Positions 46,024 through 53,600 of a stretch of DNA of 64,000 nt are shown here, one piece after another (positions within the stretch are counted from its first letter, which is position 1; the number at the start of each line of letters is the position of its first letter). Position numbers and translations under genes: made by a program. Below the pieces are notes generated by a model. It did no database searches. It was not told the DNA's origin and was given only the letters and a program-made list of their open reading frames with translations. The stretch is from Asanoa ishikariensis. GTDB lineage: Bacteria > Actinomycetota > Actinomycetes > Mycobacteriales > Micromonosporaceae. The stretch spans positions 248,001 to 312,000 of the forward strand of contig NZ_FNQB01000002.1 in NCBI RefSeq assembly GCF_900107455.1, in the 5' to 3' direction.

Positions 46024-46438
46024 CTGGGGGTCTCCACCCAGCCTCGGGCGTGGCGGCGGACGTCGCGTTCAAAGCCTCTTTGACGTCGCTCACCCGTGCG
46101 GTGGCGAATGCGTCCGCGTCTCGGTACTGGGCACTGACGGTTCCTGCCGCGGTTGCGAACGCCCCGGTGGCTTCGCGGTAGAAATAGATCAGGTCGGCGG
46201 TGTCCAGGGCCGAGGCCTGGTGCGCGTCCACAAATGACGCTAGCTCGGGGAAGTCGGTGTAGACCTCAGGTAGGTCAACTGACATGTCGTCATAAATGCG
46301 GGCGACGTGGGGCGTGAAGTTGTCGCGGACCTCGGCGTCTAGCTTCGCGGCGAACTCTTCCATTCGCCCTATGTCCGCCTCGATCGTGGCGTAGTCGCGG
46401 AGCCAGGCCGGTGGGAGGTCCTCGTTGGACAGAGCCAC
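46016..46438 (-). CDS. Putative small helical ESX-type partner protein
   Basis: 140 residues from GTG 46438, with GAGGAGGGG 6 nt upstream. Predicted two long amphipathic helices (IEADIGRMEEFAAKLDAEV and ASALDTADLIYFYREATG) separated by a turn, without signal peptide, the general shape of WXG100/PE-like secretion partners, although the central WxG is not obvious. A C-terminal YRDADAFATARV segment might serve as a YxxxD/E secretion signal (YRDAD). Overlaps the PPE-like gene by 8 nt, which suggests a heterodimer. Confidence 0.6.
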   Translation of the reverse strand: MALSNEDLPPAWLRDYATIEADIGRMEEFAAKLDAEVRDNFTPHVARIYDDMSVDLPEVYTDFPELASFVDAHQASALDTADLIYFYREATGAFATAAGTVSAQYRDADAFATARVSDVKEALNATSAATPEAGWRPPDA

Positions 46439-46491
46439 ACGCCACCCCTCCTCGTGGTCACCGAGTCGTTGCTGACCGTGAGGCTAGCGCC

Positions 46492-46511
46492 GCTGCGCCA
46501 AAGGGCGCAGC
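46492..46511 (-). terminator. Hairpin between accE and the secretion cassette
   Basis: GCTGCGCC (46492-46499) pairs with GGCGCAGC (46504-46511) around a 4-nt loop. It sits in the 87-bp gap after accE, suggesting that the cassette is transcribed separately from accE. Confidence 0.5.
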
Positions 46512-46525
46512 CCTGATTGTGCGAT

Positions 46526-46729
46526 TTAGTGGGGCAAGCCTGAGGCTCGCCAGGCGCCTGGGCCGGCAGCCAGAAAACCAGGGCGGGCTGATCGGGTCCA
46601 ATGTGATGAAACGGGCGTCGGGACCGCAGTGGCCGGGCGGAGGCGGACGGACAGCACGCCGACCAGCGCGGCCAGCTCTTCGGCTGTTGGCGCTCCGCGG
46701 GTGACCTTGAACAGGGGTTCCTCCGACAT
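46526..46729 (-). CDS. accE: Acyl-CoA carboxylase epsilon subunit
   Basis: 67 residues from ATG 46729. The motif MSEEPLFKVTRGAPTAEELAALV, seen as FKVTRGAPTAEELAAL, and the C-terminal WRASGLP are the two conserved blocks of actinobacterial AccE subunits. AccE stabilises the AccA3-AccD complex. It is usually the gene right after accD; here accD lies 6.8 kb upstream on the same strand. Between them stand kinase, sigma and oxidoreductase genes. It is small and easily missed. Confidence 0.85.
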   Translation of the reverse strand: MSEEPLFKVTRGAPTAEELAALVGVLSVRLRPATAVPTPVSSHWTRSARPGFLAAGPGAWRASGLPH

Positions 46730-46812
46730 CCCACCAGCGTACGGCCGGTGTACGTCACACGAGTAACTGCCGCCCGTGTGGCTGTCGGGGGGCACAGGTA
46801 CGGTTTTGGGTG

Positions 46813-48861
46813 ATGTCGATGACTCAGCCCCAGCTCGTCGCCGACCGGTATCGGCTTCTCGAACCGCTCGGTCAAGGCGGCATGGGCCGGGTTTGGCGGG
46901 CCCTCGACGAGGTGTTGCACCGCGAGGTGGCGATCAAGGAACTTGTCCCGCCGCCGGGGCTCACCGACGACGAGCGTCGGGAGATGCGCGAGCGGTCGTT
47001 GCGCGAGGCCCGCGCGATCGCCCGGCTCAACCACATCAACGTGGTACGTATCTTCGACGTCCTGCGCACCGACGGTGATCCGTGGATCGTCATGGAATAC
47101 GTGGCGTCCCGGTCGCTCCAGGACGTGATCGCCAACGACGGGCCGCTTCCGGTTGTTCGGGTCGCGGAGATCGGGCTCGGCATGCTGGCCGCCCTCCGCA
47201 CCGCGCACCGGGCCGGGGTCGTGCACCGCGACGTCAAGCCCGCCAACGTGTTACTGGCCGACGACGGCCGGGTCGTGCTCACCGACTGGGGGTTGGCCAC
47301 CATTCCGGGTGACCCCACGGTCACCCGCACGGGGCTGGTGCTGGGCTCTCCTGCTTACATCGCGCCCGAGCGGGCCCGCGACGGCACCTCCGGTCCCCGC
47401 ACCGACATGTGGTCGTTCGGCGCCACGCTCTACGCCGCGGTCGAAGGGCAGTCGCCGTTCGCCCGGCCGTCCGCGCTGGCCACCCTGGCCGCTCTCGCCA
47501 CCGAGCCCCCGGCACCTGCCCGCCGGGCCGGCGCGCTCCGGCCCGTCCTCAGTGGACTGTTGCGCAAGGAAGCCGCCGACCGGATCGACCCCGACGAGGC
47601 CGACCGACTATTGCGCCGCGCGTCCGGCCGCAAGAACGTCGCGCGTCGCCCGCTTCTGGACGGGGTACGCCGGACCACCGCGCTCCGCGACCGCCAAGGC
47701 TTCCCACCCCTCCCCGCCGCCCCCGCCTCGCCGGCCGGCCCGGCCCCGGTAAGCCCAGCCGCTCCCCAGAGCCCAGCGCCGCCGCAGAGCCAAGCGGCGT
47801 CGCAAAGCCCGGCCGCACCGGCGAACCCGACACCGCGCCAGCGCACCCCGCACAACCCGCCCGGCGCCGGCGTCTGGCCGATCTCGCCCGCCGCTCCCAC
47901 CGCCGCACCGACCAGCCCGGCGGCACCCGTCCCACCCGACGCCGACGCCGTGGGCGCCGCCTCGGCCCCGGCACCGACCTCGCCCGCCCCGCCGGCGGAC
48001 GAAACCCGCCCGGTCGTCGTCCCGGGCGGCCCGACCGCCCGCCCGATCTCACCGGCGGCGCGCCCGGTCTCGCCCAGCGGCCCCACCGCCCGCCCGGTCT
48101 CCCCGGCCGGCCGCGCCTCGGTCCCGCCGCCACCACCCGTCAACCAGGGCCGGATCCACCAGGGCGGCGCCAACCCTCCACGCCGGACAGACCGGCGGAC
48201 CAGGTCCCTCGCCGTCGTGGCCGCGGGGCTCGCAGCCGTCGTACTCCTGATGGCCGTCGTCCTGCTCCTCCTCCGCGACGATCCGGACAGTAAGAAGGCC
48301 GCGAACCCGCCCGGCCCCAACCAGGCCCAGCCGGCGACCACCGACGCGGCCACAAAGCCGGCGCCGACGACCAAGCCACCGGCGCCGACCGCGACCCCGA
48401 CGCCGCAGGGCTTCACGCTCCCGGCCGGTTGGCGGATGCGCGACAACGGCAGCGGGTTCCAGGTGCCTGTGCCGGAAGGCTGGACGTACCGCAACGACGG
48501 CGGCGGCCGCGCCCGCTGGACCGAGCCCAACGGCAACCGGTTCCTGCTGATCGACCAGACCCGCAACCCGAAGCCCAACCCGCGCCAGGACTGGCTCAAC
48601 AACGAGGCGGCGCGGAAGAGCGGCTACGGGAACTACCAGCGGGTTCAGATCAAGACCGTCAAGTACTGGCGTGCGGCGGCCGACTGGGAGTTCATCTACA
48701 CCACCGACAGCGGCAACAGGCAGCACGTGCTCAACCGCGGCTTCGTCACCGCACGCGATCAGGCCTACTCGATCTACTGGAGTACGCCCGACAGCCAGTG
48801 GGCGGCCAGCAAGCCGATGCTCGACATCATCATCGAAGGATTCAAGCCGGCCCGGCGATAA
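46813..48861 (+). CDS. Transmembrane Ser/Thr protein kinase with long Pro-rich linker
   Basis: 682 residues from ATG 46813, 8 nt after TACGGT. Kinase domain (residues 8-280): glycine loop GQGGMGRVW, HRDVKPANV near 136, then TDWG near 157 where most kinases have DFG, and APERARDGTSGPRTDMWSFG. A Pro/Ala/Ser linker of about 170 residues, a membrane helix (VVAAGLAAVVLLMAVVLLLL) and an outside domain of about 150 residues follow. The D of D-W-G is kept, so Mg binding and activity remain likely. Same architecture as the kinase at 14616, but the outside domains differ. Confidence 0.88.
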   Translation: MSMTQPQLVADRYRLLEPLGQGGMGRVWRALDEVLHREVAIKELVPPPGLTDDERREMRERSLREARAIARLNHINVVRIFDVLRTDGDPWIVMEYVASRSLQDVIANDGPLPVVRVAEIGLGMLAALRTAHRAGVVHRDVKPANVLLADDGRVVLTDWGLATIPGDPTVTRTGLVLGSPAYIAPERARDGTSGPRTDMWSFGATLYAAVEGQSPFARPSALATLAALATEPPAPARRAGALRPVLSGLLRKEAADRIDPDEADRLLRRASGRKNVARRPLLDGVRRTTALRDRQGFPPLPAAPASPAGPAPVSPAAPQSPAPPQSQAASQSPAAPANPTPRQRTPHNPPGAGVWPISPAAPTAAPTSPAAPVPPDADAVGAASAPAPTSPAPPADETRPVVVPGGPTARPISPAARPVSPSGPTARPVSPAGRASVPPPPPVNQGRIHQGGANPPRRTDRRTRSLAVVAAGLAAVVLLMAVVLLLLRDDPDSKKAANPPGPNQAQPATTDAATKPAPTTKPPAPTATPTPQGFTLPAGWRMRDNGSGFQVPVPEGWTYRNDGGGRARWTEPNGNRFLLIDQTRNPKPNPRQDWLNNEAARKSGYGNYQRVQIKTVKYWRAAADWEFIYTTDSGNRQHVLNRGFVTARDQAYSIYWSTPDSQWAASKPMLDIIIEGFKPARR

Positions 48862-48923
48862 AAGCCGGATTGCCTCCGGTCCCGTTGGGTAATGACACCC
48901 GCGGAACGGAAGGAGGTGACGAG

Positions 48924-49133
48924 ATGGTTCACCGGCGACACGGCTCGATTCCGAGTTACCTGCTCTGGGCGTTGGTCGCGATCGGCGACCTCATGCTCGT
49001 CGTGATCAACGCGGGACTCACCGTGCTGATCACCCTCCTGTGCGTAGCGACCGGCGGGGCGATGTTCGGCTGCGCTACGCGGATGCGGCGTGCGCACGCC
49101 ACCGCGGCCGTGCCTGTTGAGCGCGACGCGTAG
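48924..49133 (+). CDS. Small two-helix membrane protein
   Basis: 69 residues from ATG 48924, preceded by a near-perfect AAGGAGGT site 6 nt away. Two hydrophobic segments (YLLWALVAIGDLMLVVI and LTVLITLLCVATGGAMF), with basic residues at both ends. Function unknown. It lies just upstream of an M50 protease gene (14-bp gap), whose own TACTGT box lies right after this stop codon. Confidence 0.7.
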   Translation: MVHRRHGSIPSYLLWALVAIGDLMLVVINAGLTVLITLLCVATGGAMFGCATRMRRAHATAAVPVERDA

Positions 49134-49147
49134 TACTGTCGCGGGCC

Positions 49148-49888
49148 ATGCAGCTAGACGAGGTGACGGACATCTGGGATCGCCTGTTCGGCGCCCAACC
49201 TGACCCACCTTCCTGGCTGGTCGTGGTGACCGCCCTGTTGGCGCTCGCGGTGGTCGCCGTGCGCGGCCCGTGGCGGGTGGCGCGCAACGCGGTCACCATT
49301 GCCCACGAGGGCGGCCACGCCCTGGCCGCGCTGCTCACCGGACGAAGGCTGCGCGGTGTGCGGCTGCACTCCGACACGTCGGGGCTGACCTTGTCGGCCG
49401 GGCGGCCGACCGGTCCGGGCATGGCGATAACCCTGTTCAGCGGGTACGTGGCACCGTCGCTGCTGGGGTTGGGCGGTGCGCTGCTGCTCGGCGGCAACCA
49501 CATCACGCTGCTGCTCTGGGTCACCGTCGTGTTGCTGCTGGCGATGCTGATGCTGATCCGCAACCCGTACGGCGTCTTCTCGGTCGTGCTTACCGGCGCC
49601 GTGGTGTTCGCGGTCTCCTGGTTCGGCTCGCCACAGGTGCAGGCGATCTTCGCGTACCTCGCGGTCTGGTTCCTGTTGATCGGTGGCGTGCGCCCGGTCG
49701 GCGAGCTCCAGACGTTGCGCAGCCGGGGCCGGATGCCCGACTCGGACGCCGACCAACTCGCCCGGGTCACCCATGTGCCGGCGCTGCTCTGGGTCACGCT
49801 GTTCGGCGCGGTCGCGCTCGTCGCCCTGCTGGTCGGCGGCTACCTGCTCGCCGAGCCGGTCATCAGAGCTGCGGGAATCGCCACTTAG
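49148..49888 (+). CDS. M50 family (site-2 protease-like) membrane metalloprotease
   Basis: 246 residues from ATG 49148, 8 nt after TACTGT (49134-49139). The zinc motif HEGGH (about residues 53-57, in IAHEGGHALAAL) lies in the first membrane region, and NPYG in the later helix resembles the third ligand region of the M50B group. About six hydrophobic segments. Such proteases cut membrane-embedded regulators, often anti-sigma factors. A sigma-factor gene begins 26 nt downstream and is followed by a single-pass membrane protein, so a regulated-proteolysis module is plausible. Confidence 0.82.
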   Translation: MQLDEVTDIWDRLFGAQPDPPSWLVVVTALLALAVVAVRGPWRVARNAVTIAHEGGHALAALLTGRRLRGVRLHSDTSGLTLSAGRPTGPGMAITLFSGYVAPSLLGLGGALLLGGNHITLLLWVTVVLLLAMLMLIRNPYGVFSVVLTGAVVFAVSWFGSPQVQAIFAYLAVWFLLIGGVRPVGELQTLRSRGRMPDSDADQLARVTHVPALLWVTLFGAVALVALLVGGYLLAEPVIRAAGIAT

Positions 49889-49913
49889 CGGCAACCAACC
49901 GCGCCGCCCGTGC

Positions 49914-50420
49914 GTGTTGCCTTTCGTGGACGGCACGGACTTCGACGAGTTCTACCGGGCCAGCCGGCAGCGGCTGCTCGGTTTCGTCTATGTGCTGACC
50001 GGCGACCTGTCCGAGGCACAGGACGCGGTGCAGGAGGCCTACATCAAGGCCTGGCAGCGCTGGTCGACGGTGCGTGACTACGACGACCCCGAGGCGTGGA
50101 TGCGGGTGGTGGCCGCCCGGATCGCGGTCAGTCGCTGGCGGAGCCTGCGCAGCCGGGCCCGCGCCTACCTGCGGCACGGCGCGGTCGAGTCGGTGCCGCC
50201 GCCGAACACCGACACGGTCGAGGTGGTCGCGGCGCTGCGCCGGCTGCCGGAGGAGCAGCGCACCGCGATCGCGCTCTACTACCTGATGGGCATGCCGGTG
50301 GCCGAGGTCGCCCGGGAGACCGGGGCGCCGGAGGGCACGGTGAAGGCCCGGCTCGCACGGGGCCGGGTCGCGCTGGCCGGGCTGCTCGCCGTCGAGCTGG
50401 GGGAGGTGGCGGATGCGTGA
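49914..50420 (+). CDS. SigE-type ECF sigma factor
   Basis: 168 residues from GTG 49914; GTG 49926 is also possible. Region 2 is DAVQEAYIKAWQRW and region 4 is LRRLPEEQRTAIALYYLMGMPVAEV followed by GTVKARLARGR, shown as LRRLPEEQRTAIALYY and GTVKARLARGR. It would direct transcription of an envelope or stress regulon. It overlaps the next gene, a single-pass membrane protein, by 8 nt, the usual layout for a sigma/anti-sigma pair, and follows an M50 protease gene. Confidence 0.88.
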   Translation: MLPFVDGTDFDEFYRASRQRLLGFVYVLTGDLSEAQDAVQEAYIKAWQRWSTVRDYDDPEAWMRVVAARIAVSRWRSLRSRARAYLRHGAVESVPPPNTDTVEVVAALRRLPEEQRTAIALYYLMGMPVAEVARETGAPEGTVKARLARGRVALAGLLAVELGEVADA

Positions 50421-51321
50421 CCCGGACCTGACCCATCGCCTGGCCTCCGAGCTCGGCCGGGTCGAGTGGCCCGAGGGCGAGGAGCTGCGCGGGATCGCCC
50501 GCCGCCGCACCCGCCGGTCCGCCCTGGCCGCATCGCTGTCCGTACTCCTGCTGCTCTCCGGTGTGTGGGTGGTGTCCTCGCGGCCGTTCCAGCCGCGGCC
50601 CGAGCAGGCCGACCTCTTCGGCGCCGCAGCGGCCCCGCCCCTCGCCATGACCGTGGCGCCGGTGCCGGCGCCGACCACCATCGGCCCGCACGACCCGGCC
50701 TGGATTCCGCCCGAGGCGTTGCTGAGCCCCGAGGACGTCGGCCCCGGGCTGGTGGCGGCCCGGGTCTCGGTCGACGAGAACCGGCCCGTCGGCAACTGGG
50801 CGTTCACCCTCGCGCCCTGCCCGGAGTACCCGAAGGTGCGCAGGTACCAAGGCGACTACCAGTTCCGCCGGCAGCAGACGGTGGAGTACCCGCCGAAGAT
50901 CGAGGGGCGTCCCGAGACCGCGGTGGCGGTGCTGCACCAGACGGTGATGCGGCTGCCCGGCACGGGTGCACGGCAGCTCGTGGACGAGGCCGAACAAGCC
51001 GCTCAGGCATGCCCGAAATACCTCGCCTCAGTCGGTGACGAGGCGGCCAAGCGGACCAAGGTCCGCACCTCACACGTGTGGGTGCTGATCGACCGGGACT
51101 TCGCGGGCGACGACTCCCTGCTGTTCGAGCACCGGATGACCGCCTTGACCGGCACGCAGGACACCGACCTCAGCGCGTCGGCGGTGCTGGTGGTCCGGGT
51201 CGGAGACCTGGTCGCGACCGTCGAGGAGGTCGACGTCTCCAAGGCCGATCCCGCCGCCACCCGCAAGCTCGGCACCCGGGCCGCAGCCTGGCTGTGCGCC
51301 GCCGCGACACCGCCCTGCTGA
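50413..51321 (+). CDS. Single-pass membrane protein, candidate anti-sigma factor
   Basis: 302 residues. A short cytosolic N-terminus (about 35 residues, EWPEGEELRGIARRRTRRS) precedes one membrane helix (ALAASLSVLLLLSGVWVV), and the remaining 245 residues lie outside the membrane, with four cysteines. The cytosolic part has no zinc-finger motif, so anti-sigma function is inferred only from gene order (8-nt overlap with the ECF gene). The outside region resembles the sensor domains attached to the kinases in this window in general style but I cannot align them. Confidence 0.65.
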   Translation: MRDPDLTHRLASELGRVEWPEGEELRGIARRRTRRSALAASLSVLLLLSGVWVVSSRPFQPRPEQADLFGAAAAPPLAMTVAPVPAPTTIGPHDPAWIPPEALLSPEDVGPGLVAARVSVDENRPVGNWAFTLAPCPEYPKVRRYQGDYQFRRQQTVEYPPKIEGRPETAVAVLHQTVMRLPGTGARQLVDEAEQAAQACPKYLASVGDEAAKRTKVRTSHVWVLIDRDFAGDDSLLFEHRMTALTGTQDTDLSASAVLVVRVGDLVATVEEVDVSKADPAATRKLGTRAAAWLCAAATPPC

Positions 51322-51324
51322 GCC

Positions 51325-51831
51325 TCAGACGCCGCGCGCCAACTCCGCGACCGCGCGCCGGTGCGGGTCGTCCTGGGCCAGCCGCGCCAGCACGGCGCCG
51401 CTGATCTCCGTGAGCGCGTCGAGCTGCTCGGGGGTGAGCAGGTCGAGCAGGTACGTCCGGACGGCGGCGACCCGGTCGTCGGTGGCGGCCTCGACCGCAG
51501 CGCGGCCGGCCTCGGTGAGCCGGAACACGGCGCCGCGGGAGTCCTCGAGGCAGTCCTCCCGCAACACCAGCCCGCGGGTCTGCATTCGGCCGAGGTGGTG
51601 GGAGAGCCGGCTCTTCTCCCACTGCACCTCACAGCGCAGCGCCATCCCACGCAGGCGGTGGTCCGGGGCGGTGAGCAGCGCGGACAGGATCGCGTAGTCC
51701 GCGTCGGAGAGCCCAGTCTCCTGGATCAACTGGCGGTTGAGCTGGCTGGAGAGCAGTGACTGCATCCGGCGGTAGCCGTCCCAGGCACGCTCCTCGCGCG
51801 CGGTGAGGGCCTGGGTCGCGTTGATGGCCAT
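51325..51831 (-). CDS. MarR family transcriptional regulator
   Basis: 168 residues. Typical winged helix: AILSALLTAPDHRLRG, EKSRLSHHLGRMQTRGLV and the wing EDSRGAVFRLTEAG. It is divergent from the LLM-hemerythrin gene across an 83-bp region with two 16-bp dyads, so it very probably represses that gene and itself. No Cys-based sensing is obvious; effector unknown. Confidence 0.92.
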   Translation of the reverse strand: MAINATQALTAREERAWDGYRRMQSLLSSQLNRQLIQETGLSDADYAILSALLTAPDHRLRGMALRCEVQWEKSRLSHHLGRMQTRGLVLREDCLEDSRGAVFRLTEAGRAAVEAATDDRVAAVRTYLLDLLTPEQLDALTEISGAVLARLAQDDPHRRAVAELARGV

Positions 51832-51849
51832 CCTGTGACGATAGCCATT

Positions 51850-51892
51850 GGTTGACGTATCAGCCAGTTGCGTTATGGTTGACGCGTCAACC
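51850..51892. promoter_or_regulatory. Paired MarR operator dyads
   Basis: GGTTGACGCGTCAACC (51877-51892) is a perfect 16-bp palindrome. GGTTGACGTATCAGCC (51850-51865) is the same dyad with a few mismatches, 27 bp away start to start. Both lie between the divergent marR and LLM-hemerythrin starts. The half-site TTGACG also looks like a -35 box, so binding would compete with RNA polymerase. Confidence 0.7.
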
Positions 51893-51914
51893 GTGTCTTC
51901 CGGAGGTACCCCCA

Positions 51915-53537
51915 GTGGCCGACTACGGGCATGAGCTCTTGTTCGGAACGTTCGTCACCCCGCGCGCCGACGCGCCCGAGCGGGTCGTCGCGCTTGCCCA
52001 GATCGCCGACCAGGCCGGCCTCGACCTGGTGACCGCGCAGGACCACCCGTACCAGGCCGGGTTCCTGGACACCTGGACGCTGCTGTCGATGATCGTCGGC
52101 CGCACCGAGCGGATCCGGGTCTCGCCCAACGTCGCCAACCTGCCGCTGCGCCCGCCGGCCGTGCTGGCCCGCTCCGCCGCGAGCCTTGACCTGCTCAGCG
52201 GCGGCCGGGTCGAGCTGGGCCTCGGTGCCGGCGCGTTCTGGGACGCGATCGCCGCCAACGGCGGCCCGCGCCGCACCCCGGCCGAGTCGGTCGAGGCGCT
52301 CGAAGAGGGCATCGCGGTGATCCGCGGGATCTGGGGCCAGGCCGGGCCGTCGGTACGCGTCGACGGCAAGCACTACCAGGTGCGCGGGGCCAAGGTCGGT
52401 CCGGAACCGGCGCACGACATCGGCATCTGGGTCGGCGCCTACAAGCCGCGGATGCTGCGCCTGATCGGCCGGCTCGCGGACGGCTGGCTGCCGACGCTCG
52501 GCTACGTCCAGACCGACCAGTTGCCGGAGATGAACAAGCTGATCGACGACGCGGCGGTCAAGGCCGGCCGCGCGCCCGAGGCGATCCGTCGGCTGGCCAA
52601 CTTCAGCGGCGTGTTCGGCCAGGCGGCCGGTGGCGGCGGGTTCGGCGGTGGTGGCGGCGCGATCTCCGGCTCGTCGGCCGACTGGGCCGAGCAGCTCGCC
52701 GAGTTGGCGCTGACCCACGGCCTGAGCACGTTCCTCCTGGCCACCGACGACGCCACGCAGACGCAGCGGTTCGCGGTCGAGGTCGCGCCGGCGGTACGCG
52801 AGCTGGTCGCGGCGGAACGCGCTCGTCCCGAGAAGCCGGCCCACGACCCGGCACCGACCCAGGAGACAGTGCCGGCCCAGGAGACAGTGCCGACCCAGGA
52901 GACAGTGCCGGCCCGGATCGTGGTGTCCGGCGAGATCCCAGGTCTGGGCCTGACACCGACTCCCGACGACGGCACGCGGCTCTCCGACCGCGCGCTCTGG
53001 GACGAGAGTGAGCGCCCGGTCGCGCCGCGGATCGACGAGGAACGCAAGTACAGCCGGCACGAGCGGGCCAGGGGCCAGCAGCTCATCGACATCCACGACC
53101 ACCTCCGGCAGGAGCTGGCCCAGGTGCGCGACCTGATCGACCAGGTCGAGGCCGGCATGCTCGGGATCGGCGAGGCCCGCTCGGCGATCAACGAGATGAC
53201 GTTGCGGCAGAACAACTGGACGCTCGGCACCTACTGCGAGTCGTACTGCCGGTTGGTCACCACGCACCACACCATCGAGGACGCCTCGATGCTGCCCAAG
53301 CTGCGGCAGAGCGACGCCCGGCTGGCTCCGGTGACCCTCCGCCTCGAAGAGGAGCACAAGGTCATCCACGAGGTGATCGAGAACGTCGACCGGGCGCTGG
53401 TCGCGCTGGTCGCCGGCGAAGGCGACCTCAAGGGCCTGCGCTCCGAGGTCGACCTGCTGACCGACACGCTACTGAGCCATCTGTCCTATGAGGAGCGCTC
53501 GCTGGTCGAGCCGCTCGCCGCCTACGGCATGCACTAA
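51915..53537 (+). CDS. LLM-class flavin/F420-dependent oxidoreductase fused to a hemerythrin-like domain
   Basis: 540 residues from GTG 51915 (GGAGG 8 nt upstream). Residues 1-300 form a luciferase-like TIM barrel (RIRVSPNVANLPLRPPAVLA and GLGAGAFWDAI), which in actinobacteria usually binds F420. A linker (300-385) with three PTQETV-type repeats joins residues 388-535, a hemerythrin HHE domain with all usual iron-ligand positions: HDHLRQEL, THHTIED, EEHKVIHE, HLSYEE. The fusion suggests an O2-, NO- or iron-sensing or detoxifying oxidoreductase. It is controlled by the divergent MarR and is followed by a large terminator palindrome. Confidence 0.9.
   Translation: MADYGHELLFGTFVTPRADAPERVVALAQIADQAGLDLVTAQDHPYQAGFLDTWTLLSMIVGRTERIRVSPNVANLPLRPPAVLARSAASLDLLSGGRVELGLGAGAFWDAIAANGGPRRTPAESVEALEEGIAVIRGIWGQAGPSVRVDGKHYQVRGAKVGPEPAHDIGIWVGAYKPRMLRLIGRLADGWLPTLGYVQTDQLPEMNKLIDDAAVKAGRAPEAIRRLANFSGVFGQAAGGGGFGGGGGAISGSSADWAEQLAELALTHGLSTFLLATDDATQTQRFAVEVAPAVRELVAAERARPEKPAHDPAPTQETVPAQETVPTQETVPARIVVSGEIPGLGLTPTPDDGTRLSDRALWDESERPVAPRIDEERKYSRHERARGQQLIDIHDHLRQELAQVRDLIDQVEAGMLGIGEARSAINEMTLRQNNWTLGTYCESYCRLVTTHHTIEDASMLPKLRQSDARLAPVTLRLEEEHKVIHEVIENVDRALVALVAGEGDLKGLRSEVDLLTDTLLSHLSYEERSLVEPLAAYGMH
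52854..52907 (+). repeat. Three tandem 18-bp repeats in the LLM-hemerythrin linker
   Basis: Units at 52854-52871, 52872-52889 and 52890-52907 differ only at one base (CCGACCC versus CCGGCCC) and encode PTQETV/PAQETV hexapeptides. The linker length could change easily by slippage. Confidence 0.9.
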
Positions 53538-53542
53538 CGCAT

Positions 53543-53595
53543 GTTAGGAAGGGTCCCTTGCAATCGGAATCCGATTGCAAGGGACCCTTCCTAAC
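53543..53595. terminator. Perfect 25-bp inverted repeat, bidirectional terminator and dispersed repeat
   Basis: Arms 53543-53567 and 53571-53595 are perfectly complementary with only a 3-nt centre. The outer part (AGGAAGGGTCCCTTG) is the same sequence that forms the direct repeats at 32887-32939. It lies between the convergent LLM-hemerythrin and accD genes and would terminate both. Confidence 0.85.
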
Positions 53596-53600
53596 ACAAC

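Noticed and set aside
46369-47226. 285-codon minus frame upstream of the ESX-type genes
   Set aside because: It overlaps the start of the kinase gene and accE in other frames; accE and the kinase have recognisable domains and this one has none.
52854-52907. CRISPR-like short repeats
   Set aside because: The 18-bp repeats are contiguous, without spacers, and are in frame in a protein linker.
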